64,000 bases of DNA from Neorhizobium huautlense (GTDB lineage: Bacteria > Pseudomonadota > Alphaproteobacteria > Rhizobiales > Rhizobiaceae), in contig NZ_PVBM01000005.1 of NCBI RefSeq assembly GCF_002968575.1, positions 62,001-126,000 of the forward strand, read 5' to 3'. The number at the start of each line of letters is the position of its first letter. Position 1 is the first letter of the stretch. The position numbers and the translations under genes were made by a program. The notes under the pieces were generated by a model that did no database searches, was not told the origin of the DNA, and saw nothing but the letters and a program-made list of their open reading frames with translations. Below, one piece after another: positions 17,520-27,358 of the stretch.

Positions 17520-18929
17520 TTGTCTGACCGTCTGAACCGCCTTCTCGCATGTCTTGAAAACATGCTGGATGCTTCCGGCATCCTCATTGGCGACGGGATT
17601 TCAGCGGGCTATGCGGCAGATGCGACCGCTGCCGGCCATCATCCTCTCGCCGTGCTTCGCCCCCGCGATACCGCCCAGGTCTCCGCAATCCTTGCCGCCG
17701 CCAATGAACTCGGCCAGCCGGTCGTCGTGCAGGGCGGCCGGACCGGGCTTTCGGGCGCCTCGCGGCCTCTTGCCGGAGAGGTGTCAATCTCTCTCGAACG
17801 CATGAATGGTGTGGACGGCATCGACGTTGCCGCCCAAACCCTCATCGCCGGCGCCGGCACGCCTTTGCAGGCGGTCCAGCAGGCGGCGAGCGACAACGAA
17901 CTCTTCTTCGGCGTGGATATCGGTTCACGCGGCACGGCGACGGTCGGCGGCAACATCGCCACCAATGCCGGCGGCATCCGCGTCCTGCGTTATGGCATGT
18001 ACCGGGCGCAGGTGATGGGGCTTGAAGCGGTGCTGGCCGACGGCACCATCCTTTCATCGCTCAAGGGCTTGCCGAAGGACAATTCGGGTTATGATCTCAA
18101 CCCGTTGTTCATAGGGACCGAAGGGACGCTCGGCATCGTCACGCGCGCCTGCCTCAAATTGCACCCCAAGCCGAAGATCGAGCGCAATGCGTTTCTGGCG
18201 CTGCCGTCCCTGAAAGCGGCGCAGGGGCTGCTGGCGAAGCTGCGGGTCGAACTTTCCGGGCTGTTATCGGCGTTCGAGGTGATTTTCCCGAATGTCTACG
18301 ATGAGACCATCGCTCATATGGGGATCCGCCCGCCTGTCGAAACGGGGGCCGGCATGTATGCGATGGTCGAAATCCAGGGGCAGGCACCGGAATACGACAA
18401 CGAACGTTTCCAAGCTGCGCTGGCCACGGCGCTGGAGGAGGGGTTTGCGAGCGACATCGTGCTCTCCAACTCACTCCGTGAGTTCAATGCCTTATGGGCA
18501 ATCCGGGACGGCATCAACGATTATCTCTTCAGCCTGGGCAAAATGGCCGGTTACGACATTTCCGTACCGCTCTCTCGCATGCAGGAGTTCCTTGATACCG
18601 CTGCGCACGCCATAGCGGGGATTGACCCCGATGCGGTGTCCTTCATCTTCGGCCATCTCGGCGACGGCAACCTGCACTACTGCGTGCTGACACGACACGA
18701 GAAGAGGATCGCCGAAGCGGTATTTTCAGGCATTGCTGCAGTTGGCGGCGGCGTTTCCGCCGAGCATGGCATCGGTACGGATAAGCTCAAATATCTCCGG
18801 TTCGCACGAAGTGAAGCCGAGATAGCCACCATGCGGCGGCTGAAAGCTGCATTCGATCCGAACTACATCCTCAACCGCGGTCGGGTCTTTGAAGCCCCGG
18901 TTTCGGTGCTGCAGGCGGAGCGGGCTTAG
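17520..18929 (+). CDS. FAD-linked 2-hydroxyacid oxidase/dehydrogenase (GlcD-like)
   Basis: A 469-residue flavoprotein of the VAO/PCMH family with an N-terminal FAD-binding_4 domain (VVVQGGRTGLSGAS and GTATVGGNIATNAGG) and a C-terminal FAD-oxidase domain (FGHLGDGNLHYCV, SAEHGIGTDKLKYL). Such enzymes oxidise D-lactate, D-2-hydroxyglutarate or glycolate to the 2-oxo acid. I use the TTG at 17520 because GGAGG sits about eight bases upstream; a GTG at 17484 is in frame but lacks a site. It is immediately followed by the oxidoreductase gene, which could use the 2-oxo acid formed. Confidence 0.82.
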   Translation: MSDRLNRLLACLENMLDASGILIGDGISAGYAADATAAGHHPLAVLRPRDTAQVSAILAAANELGQPVVVQGGRTGLSGASRPLAGEVSISLERMNGVDGIDVAAQTLIAGAGTPLQAVQQAASDNELFFGVDIGSRGTATVGGNIATNAGGIRVLRYGMYRAQVMGLEAVLADGTILSSLKGLPKDNSGYDLNPLFIGTEGTLGIVTRACLKLHPKPKIERNAFLALPSLKAAQGLLAKLRVELSGLLSAFEVIFPNVYDETIAHMGIRPPVETGAGMYAMVEIQGQAPEYDNERFQAALATALEEGFASDIVLSNSLREFNALWAIRDGINDYLFSLGKMAGYDISVPLSRMQEFLDTAAHAIAGIDPDAVSFIFGHLGDGNLHYCVLTRHEKRIAEAVFSGIAAVGGGVSAEHGIGTDKLKYLRFARSEAEIATMRRLKAAFDPNYILNRGRVFEAPVSVLQAERA

Positions 18930-21900
18930 ATGTCGATCCACGCGGCGCCGGACACGAACCCGATGGATCGCCAGGTCAGCCTCGACGATCGCTATACGCT
19001 GGAAAAGGGCCGGATCCTGGTATCAGGCACCCAGGCGCTGGTGCGCCTGCCGATGATCCAGCGGCAACGGGATATCGCGCAGGGGCTCAACACGGCCGGT
19101 TATGTTTCCGGCTATCGTGGCTCTCCGCTTGCCGGTTTCGATCGCGAAATGGCGCGGGCCCGGAAATATCTGGAGGCGGCGCATGTCAAATTCCAGCCGG
19201 GCCTGAACGAGGATATGGCAGCAACCGCGGTCTGGGGCACCCAGCAGACCGGCATGTTCGAAGGCTCACGTTATGACGGCGTCTTTGCCATGTGGTATGG
19301 CAAGGGTCCGGGCGTCGATCGCAGTATGGACGTGATCCGCCATGCCAATGCCGTCGGTACTAATCCGAACGGCGGCGTGCTGCTGTTGGTCGGCGACGAC
19401 CATGGCGCGGTCTCCTCCACCCTGCCGCATCAGAGCGAGCATAATCTCATCTCCGCCATGGTGCCGATGCTCTCGCCCGCGGGGGTCGGCGAATATATCG
19501 AATATGGCCTTCTTGGTTTTGCCATGAGCCGCTATTGCGGTGCCTGGATCGGCTTCAAGTGCCAGACTGAGGTCGTGGAATGTTCGGCGACGGTCGATCT
19601 CGATCCGGACAGGCCGGTGATCGTCATCCCCAACGAGATTTTCGCCCCGGATGGCCTGTCCTTGCGCTGGCCGGACGGGCCGCATGCGATGGAACTCCGG
19701 CTGGAGCGCAAGATGCTCGCCGCTCAGGCCTTTGCCCGAGCCAACAGGATCGACCGCACGGTATGGGGCGGCGCCGAACGAGCAAGACTCGGCATCGTCT
19801 CGACCGGCAAATCCTGGCTTAACCTTTTGGGTGCCCTGGCGCTTCTCGGTATCGACGAGGCCCGCGCCGCCGAACTGGGTATCCGGCTTTACAAGGTTGG
19901 CTTGGTCTGGCCGCTGGAGCCGCAAGGCATCGCAGGCTTTGCCTCGGGCGTCGACGACCTGCTGGTAGTCGAGGAAAAGCGCTCGATCCTCGAAGACCAG
20001 ATCAAGGCGCTGCTCTTCAACCTGCCTGACGGCCAGCGACCGCGGGTGTTTGGCAAAGTGGGTGCGAGCGGCGGCACGCTTCTTCAGGCAATCGGTGAGA
20101 TCGGCACCTTGTCGGTGGCGAAGGCAATTCTTTCCCGTCTCGGCGTGCTGGACGAAGCTTTGCGGGCCAAGACGCGGTTTGTGGACGAGATGACGGCTGC
20201 GCTCGGTATCGAAGCGACGGCGCTGAAACGCGAAGCCTATTTCTGTTCCGGCTGCCCGCACAGCGTCTCGACCCGTCTCCCGGAGGGAAGCCGTGCCTCG
20301 ACGGGCATCGGTTGCCACATGATGATCATCGGCAATGAGGACCGGAATACCTCGACCTTTACCCAGATGGGGGGAGAGGGCGGTTCGTGGATCGGTCTTT
20401 CGCCTTTTACCGACGAGAAGCATATCTTCGTCAACATGGGCGACGGCACCTATTTTCACTCAGGTGTGCTCGCCATCCGGGCCGCGATTGCGGCGCGAGT
20501 CAACGCCACGTACAAGATCCTCTATAACGACGCCGTCGCCATGACCGGCGGCCAGAAACATGACGGTGACGTCACGGTGCCTGGCATTGTCGCGCAGATG
20601 CAGGCCGAAGGCGCTGCGCGCGTCGTCGTGGTCGCCGAGAGGCCGGAGGTCTGGCAGGGCAATCTGCCACGCGAGGTCTCCGTCCATCACCGCGACGAGC
20701 TCGATGCGGTACAGCGGGAGCTGCGGGATATCCCCGGCGTCACGGTTCTCGTCTATGATCAAGTCTGCGCGGCGGAAAAGCGCCGCCGGCGCAAGCGCGG
20801 CGCCTATCCTGTTTCGACCAAGCGCGCCTTCATCAACGAACTAGTCTGCGAGGGCTGCGGCGACTGTTCCGCCGTCTCCAACTGCATCTCGATCGAACCG
20901 CAAGAGACGGAATTCGGCCGCAAGCGACGCATCAACCAGTCGAGCTGCAATACCGACCTTTCCTGCATCAAGGGCTTCTGTCCCAGCTTCGTAACCGTGG
21001 AGGGCGGCAGCCTCCGCAAGCCTAGGGTTAAGTCGAAATCGATCAGGACCGACGATCTGCCGCTGCCGGTCTTTACCGCGACCTTCGAGACAACCTACAG
21101 CATGCTGCTCGCCGGCATCGGCGGAACCGGCGTCATAACCGTGAGCGCCATTCTTGCCCAGGCGGCACTTGTCGATGGGTTGGCTTTGGTGACGCTCGAC
21201 CAGACCGGTCTTGCCCAGAAGAACGGCTCGGTCATCTCGCATATTCGGCTGGCGAAGGATCCAAGCCAGATTAACGCGGTGCGGATCGGGCCTGGCGAAA
21301 GTGACCTCGTGCTCGGTTTCGATGTCGTCGTGGCGGCGCAGAAGAATTCGCTCGCCTCGTTTGCGAAGAACAAGACGCGGGCGATCATCGACGACCATTT
21401 CGCGCCGACTGCTTCTTTCGTGAAAGATACCACGATCGATTTCAGGCAAGAGGCGACGCTGAAATCACTGCGCCGGGCGGCCGGGGACCAAGCCGTCGAG
21501 ACGGTGGCCGCGACCGATCTTGCGGTCGCACTCCTGGGCGATGCCATCGCCTCCAATATGTTCCTGCTCGGCTACGCATGGCAACGGGGCCTCGTGCCGA
21601 TCAGCCTTACTGCCATCGACAAAGCTATCGAGCTCAACGGCACCGGGGTTGTCATGAACCGTGCCGCCTTCGGCTGGGGACGCCGTGCCGCAGTCGATCT
21701 GGAGGCTGTCGCCCGCGAGGCCGGATCGGCGAAGACGGAACTGAAGGCAGAGACGTTGGAGGAGATCGTCGCCCGTCGCGTGGCCTTCCTTACCGATTAT
21801 CAGAATTCCGCTTATGCGGCGCGTTATGCCGGTGTCGTTGATATCGCGAAATCGGCCGAAGCACGGGTGCGGGGCGTAGGCGGTTTTGCCGAGGCGGTGG

Positions 21901-22406
21901 CGAAAAACGCCTTCAAGCTGATGGCCTACAAGGACGAATACGAGGTCGCGCGCCTGCATCGAGACCGTAGCTTTGAAAAGAGGCTTGCCGAGCAGTTCGA
22001 AGGCGATTTCAAGATCAGGCATCACCTCGCACCGCCGATGATCACGAAGATCGACCAGCGTACCGGTCATCCCGCCAAGATCGCCTTCGGCGGATGGATT
22101 CGCCCCCTATTCGCGGTGCTCGAAAAACTGAAATTCCTCCGCGGTACGGTCCTTGATCCCTTCGGCCGCACCGAGGAGCGCCGCCTGGAGCGGCAGCTCG
22201 TGGAAGATTATTTTTCCCTCGTGCGAGAAATCGCCGCCGGCATGGATGCCGACAACCATGCCTTGGCGGTGGAGCTTGCCGGCCTGCCGGACATGGTGCG
22301 GGGTTTCGGCCACATCAAGCGGGCTTCCATCGAACGTTTCGAAAAGCGCAAGGCCGATCTCATGGCGATGTGGCGGGCGAGGGAGCCGCTCACCCATGTC
22401 GCGTAA
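18930..22406 (+). CDS. Fused indolepyruvate:ferredoxin oxidoreductase family protein
   Basis: A 1158-residue fusion of IorA- and IorB-type domains. The order is an N-terminal pyrimidine-like domain, a TPP-binding domain around residues 490-560 (NMGDGTYFHSG, NDAVAMTGGQ), a cysteine-rich Fe-S segment near 640-690 (CEGCGDC, CNTDLSCIKGFC), then the gamma domain from ~710 (LLAGIGGTGVITVSAIL). The family decarboxylates arylpyruvates or other 2-oxo acids to acyl-CoA and passes electrons to ferredoxin. The start codon directly abuts the stop of the upstream oxidase, so the two are co-expressed. Substrate not determinable from sequence. Confidence 0.88.
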   Translation: MSIHAAPDTNPMDRQVSLDDRYTLEKGRILVSGTQALVRLPMIQRQRDIAQGLNTAGYVSGYRGSPLAGFDREMARARKYLEAAHVKFQPGLNEDMAATAVWGTQQTGMFEGSRYDGVFAMWYGKGPGVDRSMDVIRHANAVGTNPNGGVLLLVGDDHGAVSSTLPHQSEHNLISAMVPMLSPAGVGEYIEYGLLGFAMSRYCGAWIGFKCQTEVVECSATVDLDPDRPVIVIPNEIFAPDGLSLRWPDGPHAMELRLERKMLAAQAFARANRIDRTVWGGAERARLGIVSTGKSWLNLLGALALLGIDEARAAELGIRLYKVGLVWPLEPQGIAGFASGVDDLLVVEEKRSILEDQIKALLFNLPDGQRPRVFGKVGASGGTLLQAIGEIGTLSVAKAILSRLGVLDEALRAKTRFVDEMTAALGIEATALKREAYFCSGCPHSVSTRLPEGSRASTGIGCHMMIIGNEDRNTSTFTQMGGEGGSWIGLSPFTDEKHIFVNMGDGTYFHSGVLAIRAAIAARVNATYKILYNDAVAMTGGQKHDGDVTVPGIVAQMQAEGAARVVVVAERPEVWQGNLPREVSVHHRDELDAVQRELRDIPGVTVLVYDQVCAAEKRRRRKRGAYPVSTKRAFINELVCEGCGDCSAVSNCISIEPQETEFGRKRRINQSSCNTDLSCIKGFCPSFVTVEGGSLRKPRVKSKSIRTDDLPLPVFTATFETTYSMLLAGIGGTGVITVSAILAQAALVDGLALVTLDQTGLAQKNGSVISHIRLAKDPSQINAVRIGPGESDLVLGFDVVVAAQKNSLASFAKNKTRAIIDDHFAPTASFVKDTTIDFRQEATLKSLRRAAGDQAVETVAATDLAVALLGDAIASNMFLLGYAWQRGLVPISLTAIDKAIELNGTGVVMNRAAFGWGRRAAVDLEAVAREAGSAKTELKAETLEEIVARRVAFLTDYQNSAYAARYAGVVDIAKSAEARVRGVGGFAEAVAKNAFKLMAYKDEYEVARLHRDRSFEKRLAEQFEGDFKIRHHLAPPMITKIDQRTGHPAKIAFGGWIRPLFAVLEKLKFLRGTVLDPFGRTEERRLERQLVEDYFSLVREIAAGMDADNHALAVELAGLPDMVRGFGHIKRASIERFEKRKADLMAMWRAREPLTHVA

Positions 22407-22433
22407 CCGTCATCGTATCCGAGAGTGACCAGA

Positions 22434-23411
22434 ATGGCAGAAAAGATCATCATAGACTCAGATCCCGGTCAGGACGATGCACTCGCCATTCTGCTTGCGC
22501 TGGCGAGTCCTGAAATCGAGGTTCTCGGCATCGTCGCTGCGGCCGGCAACGTGCCGTTGTCGTTGACCGAAAGGAATATCCGCAAGATTTGCGAACTGGC
22601 CGGCCGTTCCGACATCAAGGTTTTTGCCGGCTGCAATCAGCCGATGACCGGGCCGCTGGTGACGGCCGAGCACGTGCATGGCGCAACCGGACTCGACGGT
22701 GCGGAGCTGCCCGAGCCGACCATGCCGCTTCAGGAAATGCATGGAGTGGATTTCATCGTCGAGACGTTGATGGACGAGCCCGCAGGCTCGGTGACACTCT
22801 GCATGCTCGGACCGCTCACCAACCTCGGCAAGGCGCTGACCAAGGCGCCGGAGATAGCGGGGCGCATCAAGAAGATAGTGCTGATGGGCGGGGGCTGTTT
22901 CGAGGGCGGCAATATCACGCCTGCCGCCGAGTTCAATATCTATGTCGATCCGCCGGCGGCGGCCGTCGTGTTCGGCTCCGGCGTTCCGATCGTGATGATG
23001 CCGCTCGACGTCACGCACAAGACATTGACGACCAGAGCCCGCGTGAATGCGATCCGCGATATCGGAACGCCGCTTGCCTATGCCGTGGTCGGCTGGCTCG
23101 ACTATTTCGAGCGCTTCGACGTCGCAAAATATGGAAGCGAAGGTGGGCCGCTGCACGATCCGAACGTCATTGCCTACCTGTTGAAACCGGAGCTTTATTG
23201 CGGCCGCCAGTGCAATGTGGAAATCGAGACGGAATCCGAGCTGACCAAGGGCATGACGGTGGCCGACTGGTGGGGTGTTTCCGGTCGCCCGAAGAACGCA
23301 CTGTTCATAGGGGACGTGGATGCAGACGGTTTTTATGCTCTGCTGACGGAGCGGCTTTCCTGGCTTGGCCGCGAGGAACTGGCGCGGCAGCCGATGCTTC
23401 GGCTCGTCTGA
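22434..23411 (+). CDS. Inosine/uridine-preferring nucleoside hydrolase (IunH family)
   Basis: A 325-residue nucleoside N-ribohydrolase. The calcium-binding DxDxxxDD motif is at residues 8-15 (DSDPGQDD). The mid-protein VLMGGGCFEGGNITPAAEFNIYVDP motif and the C-terminal VDADGFYALL are typical. It would hydrolyse ribonucleosides to ribose and base in the cytoplasm. Start at 22434, behind GAGAG; a GTG nine bases upstream is possible. It is 28 bp after the oxidoreductase gene and convergent with the acyl-CoA synthetase. It may be functionally linked to the pseudouridine genes three kb away, but they are not in one operon. Confidence 0.88.
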   Translation: MAEKIIIDSDPGQDDALAILLALASPEIEVLGIVAAAGNVPLSLTERNIRKICELAGRSDIKVFAGCNQPMTGPLVTAEHVHGATGLDGAELPEPTMPLQEMHGVDFIVETLMDEPAGSVTLCMLGPLTNLGKALTKAPEIAGRIKKIVLMGGGCFEGGNITPAAEFNIYVDPPAAAVVFGSGVPIVMMPLDVTHKTLTTRARVNAIRDIGTPLAYAVVGWLDYFERFDVAKYGSEGGPLHDPNVIAYLLKPELYCGRQCNVEIETESELTKGMTVADWWGVSGRPKNALFIGDVDADGFYALLTERLSWLGREELARQPMLRLV

Positions 23412-25517
23412 TCATTTGCCTCTGCGCGGGATGATCAGCGCGTCGAGGATGCGCACTCCCCGTCCTTCCGGCAGGACCGCGACCGGGTTGAGATCAATCG
23501 CCTCGATATCGTCGCCGTAAACAGCCGCGAATTCGGAGAGTTTGACGAGCAGTTCGGCGAGCGCCTTGCGGTCTGCTTTCGGCGCGCCCCGATAACCGTC
23601 GAGGAGAGTGGCAAGCTTCGTCTCACCGATCAATGTTTCCGCCCGAGCCTGATCGATCGGCAGCAGGTCGAAACTGCTGTCCTTTACCAGCTCAACCAAA
23701 ACACCGCCGCAGCCGACCACGAGACCGAAGCCGAACGGTTCGTGGCGGACGAGGCCGACCAATGCTTCGACGCCGCCCGTCACCATTTCCTGTACCGAGA
23801 CGCCGCGCAGCTCCGCCTCCGGAGCATAAGCACGGGCGTTTGCCATGATTGCCGCAAATGCGGTTCTGGCCTCCGCTTCGGAGGCGATGCCGAGTTTTAC
23901 GCCGCCGGCCTCGGTCTTGTGGAGGATGTCGGGCGATTCGATTTTCATGACGACGGGGAAGCCTTGTGCGCTGGCTGCTTCGGCCGCGGCATCGGCGCTG
24001 GTGACAAGCCTTTCCCTCGGGACCGGCAGGCCTTCGGCGGCAAACAGAGCCTTGGCTTGGCTTTCGGTAAGTACCTTGGCAGGAAGCGGCTTTTTCCCGG
24101 CAGATATGTTGCCCGGCCAAGAGACGGCGTCGGTCTGAGCCATCAGGCTGGCGATCGCCGTCAGCGCGCTTCTTGTGCCGCGTAAAACCGGCACCTCCGG
24201 CAGTCTTGCCTCCACGGCCGGGTGGTGCCCGGAGGAGAGATTGCTCATGAAGACGACGGGTGCTTGGCCGGTTTCGGCATAGTCAGATACGGCCTCTGCA
24301 ATGCCAAGATATTCGGAAGCGCCGAAGTCGTCGAGACCCTGAGGGGCGTCCTGCGCTGCGACGATCATACCGATCGATGGATCTGCGGCGAGGCTGTGCA
24401 GCACATCGCGGTAAATATCGCCGTTGGCAAAAACCATGCCGGTTGTGTCGAGCGGGTTCTGGGGCGTCGCGAAGGGCGGCAGCAGGGTTCTGATTCTTGC
24501 GATGGTTTTCGGCTGCAGTTCTGGCAGCGAAAGGCCAACTTCGTCGGCGATATCGGACACATGCGCCACACCGCCTCCGGAGACGCCGATGATCGCGACA
24601 CCCGGCTTGGTCGGCCTCTGCTTTAATGTCAGGCAAAGCGTCGCCGTTTCCATGAAGCTGTCCATATCCGGCACTTCGATGATGCCGACGCGGCGGAAGA
24701 AGGCGTGATAGGCTTCGTTGCTGCCGGCGAGCGAGCCCGTATGGGCGGCCGTGGCCTGGGCGCCGCGTTCGGAGCGGCCGACCCGAAGCGCTATGACGGG
24801 TTTTCCAGCGACATGCATCTTCTCCATCGCGGCAGCCAGCTTTTCCGGCTCGCGGATCGCCTCGATGACGATGCCGACGGCGCGGGTGTCGTAATCCGTG
24901 GCGAGGAAATCGAGGTAATCGGGAATGTCGGTCGCCGCACTGTTGCCGGAGGATACGATGTGGCTGAGGCCAAATCTGCCGGTATTGCTGAGCGCGATGG
25001 CGCTGGCGCCGGAATGGGAGAGGATCGCGAAGCGGCCCTTTTTCAAATTGGTGGAAAGGCTGGAGGAATAAAGGGCCGCGCCGGTGTTGAGATTGAAGAG
25101 GCCGAGGCAGTTCGGCCCGCACATCGCCATGCCGTAACGCTCGGCGATCTCGACCAACTGCCGCTGCCGCTCGCGGCCGGTTTCGTCCAGTTCCGCGAAA
25201 CCGGAGGCCAGAACGACCGCCGCCTTGATCCCCGCCTCACCCGCTTCCTCCAGCGCGCCGATCACCTTTTCGGCCGCAATGCCGATGACGGCGACGTCTG
25301 CCGCGGCGTTGAGCGCAGAAAGGGAAGGGGACACGCGGTAACCAAAGACCCACTCCGCCGTCGGGTGCACCGGGATGATCTGCCCCTGATAACCGAAGCG
25401 CATCAGGTTCTTCATCACGAAGCTGGACGAGGCGTCGGCGCGTTCGGTCGCGCCAACGACCGCGACACATCGCGGCGCCATCAAGGCCCGCATTGCTTCA
25501 GGCGTGTTCGCCGCCAT
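23412..25517 (-). CDS. ADP-forming acyl-CoA synthetase (acetate-CoA ligase family)
   Basis: A 701-residue NDP-forming acyl-CoA synthetase with fused alpha and beta parts. The CoA-binding domain is at the N-terminus (VVGATERADASSSFVMKNL), the succinyl-CoA ligase-like domains follow (MCGPNCLGLFN), and the phosphorylated histidine is H259 in AHTGSLAG. The C-terminal ATP-grasp domain begins around residue 480 (GFPVVMKIESPDILHKTEAGGV). It interconverts acyl-CoA + ADP + Pi with acid + CoA + ATP. It lies 10 bp downstream of the enoyl-CoA hydratase gene. Feruloyl-CoA synthetases of this fold exist, so an aromatic substrate is possible. Confidence 0.85.
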   Translation of the reverse strand: MAANTPEAMRALMAPRCVAVVGATERADASSSFVMKNLMRFGYQGQIIPVHPTAEWVFGYRVSPSLSALNAAADVAVIGIAAEKVIGALEEAGEAGIKAAVVLASGFAELDETGRERQRQLVEIAERYGMAMCGPNCLGLFNLNTGAALYSSSLSTNLKKGRFAILSHSGASAIALSNTGRFGLSHIVSSGNSAATDIPDYLDFLATDYDTRAVGIVIEAIREPEKLAAAMEKMHVAGKPVIALRVGRSERGAQATAAHTGSLAGSNEAYHAFFRRVGIIEVPDMDSFMETATLCLTLKQRPTKPGVAIIGVSGGGVAHVSDIADEVGLSLPELQPKTIARIRTLLPPFATPQNPLDTTGMVFANGDIYRDVLHSLAADPSIGMIVAAQDAPQGLDDFGASEYLGIAEAVSDYAETGQAPVVFMSNLSSGHHPAVEARLPEVPVLRGTRSALTAIASLMAQTDAVSWPGNISAGKKPLPAKVLTESQAKALFAAEGLPVPRERLVTSADAAAEAASAQGFPVVMKIESPDILHKTEAGGVKLGIASEAEARTAFAAIMANARAYAPEAELRGVSVQEMVTGGVEALVGLVRHEPFGFGLVVGCGGVLVELVKDSSFDLLPIDQARAETLIGETKLATLLDGYRGAPKADRKALAELLVKLSEFAAVYGDDIEAIDLNPVAVLPEGRGVRILDALIIPRRGK

Positions 25518-25527
25518 GACCAAAGCC

Positions 25528-26337
25528 TCAGTCGAGGCCCTTGAACGGATTGTCGCGGAAAGCGAGGTATTCCTTAAGCGACATCTTGGCGAGGTTGGCC
25601 ATCCACTCGCGGCCCTGCTTCGTCACGTGGAGTGCGGCGATGGCCTCGATATTGTACTGGAAGGAGGGCAGCAGGCCGGCAACCATCTGCTGGTTGTTGA
25701 TCGAAGCCTTCGTGTATTTCAGCGCCGGAACCGGCATGCGTGCGAGCTTGCGGGCGAGGTTTTCGGTCTTTTCCTTCAGCTGATCGGCCGGCACCACCTT
25801 GTTGATCAGGTGCATGCGCAGCGCCTCTTCCGCATCCACCATGTCGCCGGTGAACATCAGCCACCTTACGTCGCGGGTTGCGAGCAGCCACGGCATCATC
25901 AGTGCGGGAGGACCGGAATTGTGTCGCACTTCCGGCTCGCCGAACTTGGCGGTGTCGGCGGCGATCGCCAGATCGCAGCACATCATCAGTTCCAGCGCAC
26001 CGGCAAGCGCATAACCGTTGACCGAAGCAATGACCGGGATCGGCGCCCGCCATATATTAAGGAGCGCCTCGGCGTTCTCGGTCATGTCGGCACGCCAGAA
26101 GTCGACATCCACATCGAAATCGTCGCCCTTCAGGTCGTAGCCGGCCGAAAAGGCTCGACCGGCGCCGGTGATGACGAGCGCGTTGACGTCCGGATCTTCG
26201 ATCGCGGCCTTCAGGGCCGCATTGATTTCGCGGATCACCGTCTTGTCCATCGCGTTCATCTTCTCGGGGCGATTGATGGTGATCGTCGCGAACTTGTCGG
26301 TCTTGTCCTTTTCATAAAGGATGGTCTCATAGCTCAT
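25528..26337 (-). CDS. Enoyl-CoA hydratase/isomerase family protein
   Basis: A 269-residue crotonase-fold protein. Family motifs are TITINRPEKMNAMD, the oxyanion-hole GRAFSAGYDLKG near residue 60, and VNGYALAGALELMMCCDLAIAAD near 110. The usual catalytic glutamate region reads GEPEVRHNSGPP, which differs from canonical hydratases, so the reaction may be hydration, isomerisation or a lyase step. Translated just before the ADP-forming acyl-CoA synthetase gene, with which it probably forms an operon acting on one acyl-CoA. Confidence 0.82.
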   Translation of the reverse strand: MSYETILYEKDKTDKFATITINRPEKMNAMDKTVIREINAALKAAIEDPDVNALVITGAGRAFSAGYDLKGDDFDVDVDFWRADMTENAEALLNIWRAPIPVIASVNGYALAGALELMMCCDLAIAADTAKFGEPEVRHNSGPPALMMPWLLATRDVRWLMFTGDMVDAEEALRMHLINKVVPADQLKEKTENLARKLARMPVPALKYTKASINNQQMVAGLLPSFQYNIEAIAALHVTKQGREWMANLAKMSLKEYLAFRDNPFKGLD

Positions 26338-26393
26338 GGCAGTTCCCCTTGTTATGACTCACTTGCCGTGATTGACCGTATTCTTGAGCCGAT

Positions 26394-27323
26394 CTATCGG
26401 CCGCTCTTCTTGAGCGCCGCGTAGGCGACGGCCATCTTCGAAGCCAGGCGGGCATTGTTCTTCACCAGTTCGATATTGGCTTTCAGGCTTTCGCCCCTGG
26501 AGAGCTCGTTGATCCGCGCCAACAGAAAGGGGGTCAATTCCTTACGGCCGATGCCGCGTTCGTCCGCTTCGCGTACGGCATCGGCAATCGTCCCGTCGAT
26601 GAATTCCGGTGTGAGCGCCGCGTCTTCCGGGATTGGATTGGCGATCATGAGGCCGGTGCCGGTACCGAGCTTATGGTGTAGCCACATGGCTTCGGCAATT
26701 TCTTCAGGGGTATCGAGCCGATGGTCGGCTCTGAAGCCGCTTTTGCGGGTAAAGAAGGCGGGAAAATCCTCGGTGCCGTAGGCGATCACCGGTACGCGCT
26801 GGGTTTCGAGATATTCGAGCGTCTTGGCTATGTCGAGGATCGACTTGACACCGGCGCAGACGACGGCCGTCTTGGTCCGGCCGAGCTCCGTCAAATCCGC
26901 AGAAATATCAAACGTCTGCTCGGCGCCGCGATGCACGCCGCCGACGCCGCCGGTGGCGAAGATGTCGATGCCGGCGAGATCCGCCAGCAGCATCGTGGCG
27001 GATACCGTGGTGCCGGCCGATTGCTTGTGCACCATGGCGACCGCAAGGTCCCGGCCGGAGGCCTTCACGACGCTCTTTGCCTGGGCGAGAGCTTCCAGTT
27101 CGTCTCTTTCGAGGCCGGCGCGAAGCACTCCGTCGATGACGGCGACGGTTGCTGGCACGGCGCCGTTCGCACGTACGACATCTTCTACGGCGAGTGCCGT
27201 TTCAAGATTGGCAGGGTAGGGCATGCCGTGGGTGATGATGGTCGATTCCAGCGCCACCACCGGACCGCCTTCGGCGATGGTTTCAGCCACTTCGCGGCTC
27301 AGCTTCGGTTTCAGAAGGGTCAT
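26394..27323 (-). CDS. psuG: Pseudouridine-5'-phosphate glycosidase
   Basis: A 309-residue PsuG that reversibly splits pseudouridine 5'-phosphate into uracil and ribose 5-phosphate. The active-site residues known from E. coli PsuG (E31, K93, K166) correspond here to E26 (VALESTIITHGMPYP), K87 (VVKASGRDLAVA) and K160 (VVCAGVKSILD), and the family segment ATGGVGGVHRGAE is present. Start at 27323 with AGGAA upstream; a much longer open frame is a shadow of the kinase gene. It lies 35 bp downstream of psuK, forming the two-gene pseudouridine pathway. Confidence 0.93.
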   Translation of the reverse strand: MTLLKPKLSREVAETIAEGGPVVALESTIITHGMPYPANLETALAVEDVVRANGAVPATVAVIDGVLRAGLERDELEALAQAKSVVKASGRDLAVAMVHKQSAGTTVSATMLLADLAGIDIFATGGVGGVHRGAEQTFDISADLTELGRTKTAVVCAGVKSILDIAKTLEYLETQRVPVIAYGTEDFPAFFTRKSGFRADHRLDTPEEIAEAMWLHHKLGTGTGLMIANPIPEDAALTPEFIDGTIADAVREADERGIGRKELTPFLLARINELSRGESLKANIELVKNNARLASKMAVAYAALKKSGR

Positions 27324-27358
27324 TTCGGGTATTCCTCGGATGTTTTTCGGCCGCGGAT

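Noticed and set aside
19266-20459. A 397-codon open frame antisense to the oxidoreductase gene
   Set aside because: High-GC coding DNA gives long opposite-strand frames. The sequence is rich in R, H, D and shows no family motif, whereas the plus strand carries clear domains.
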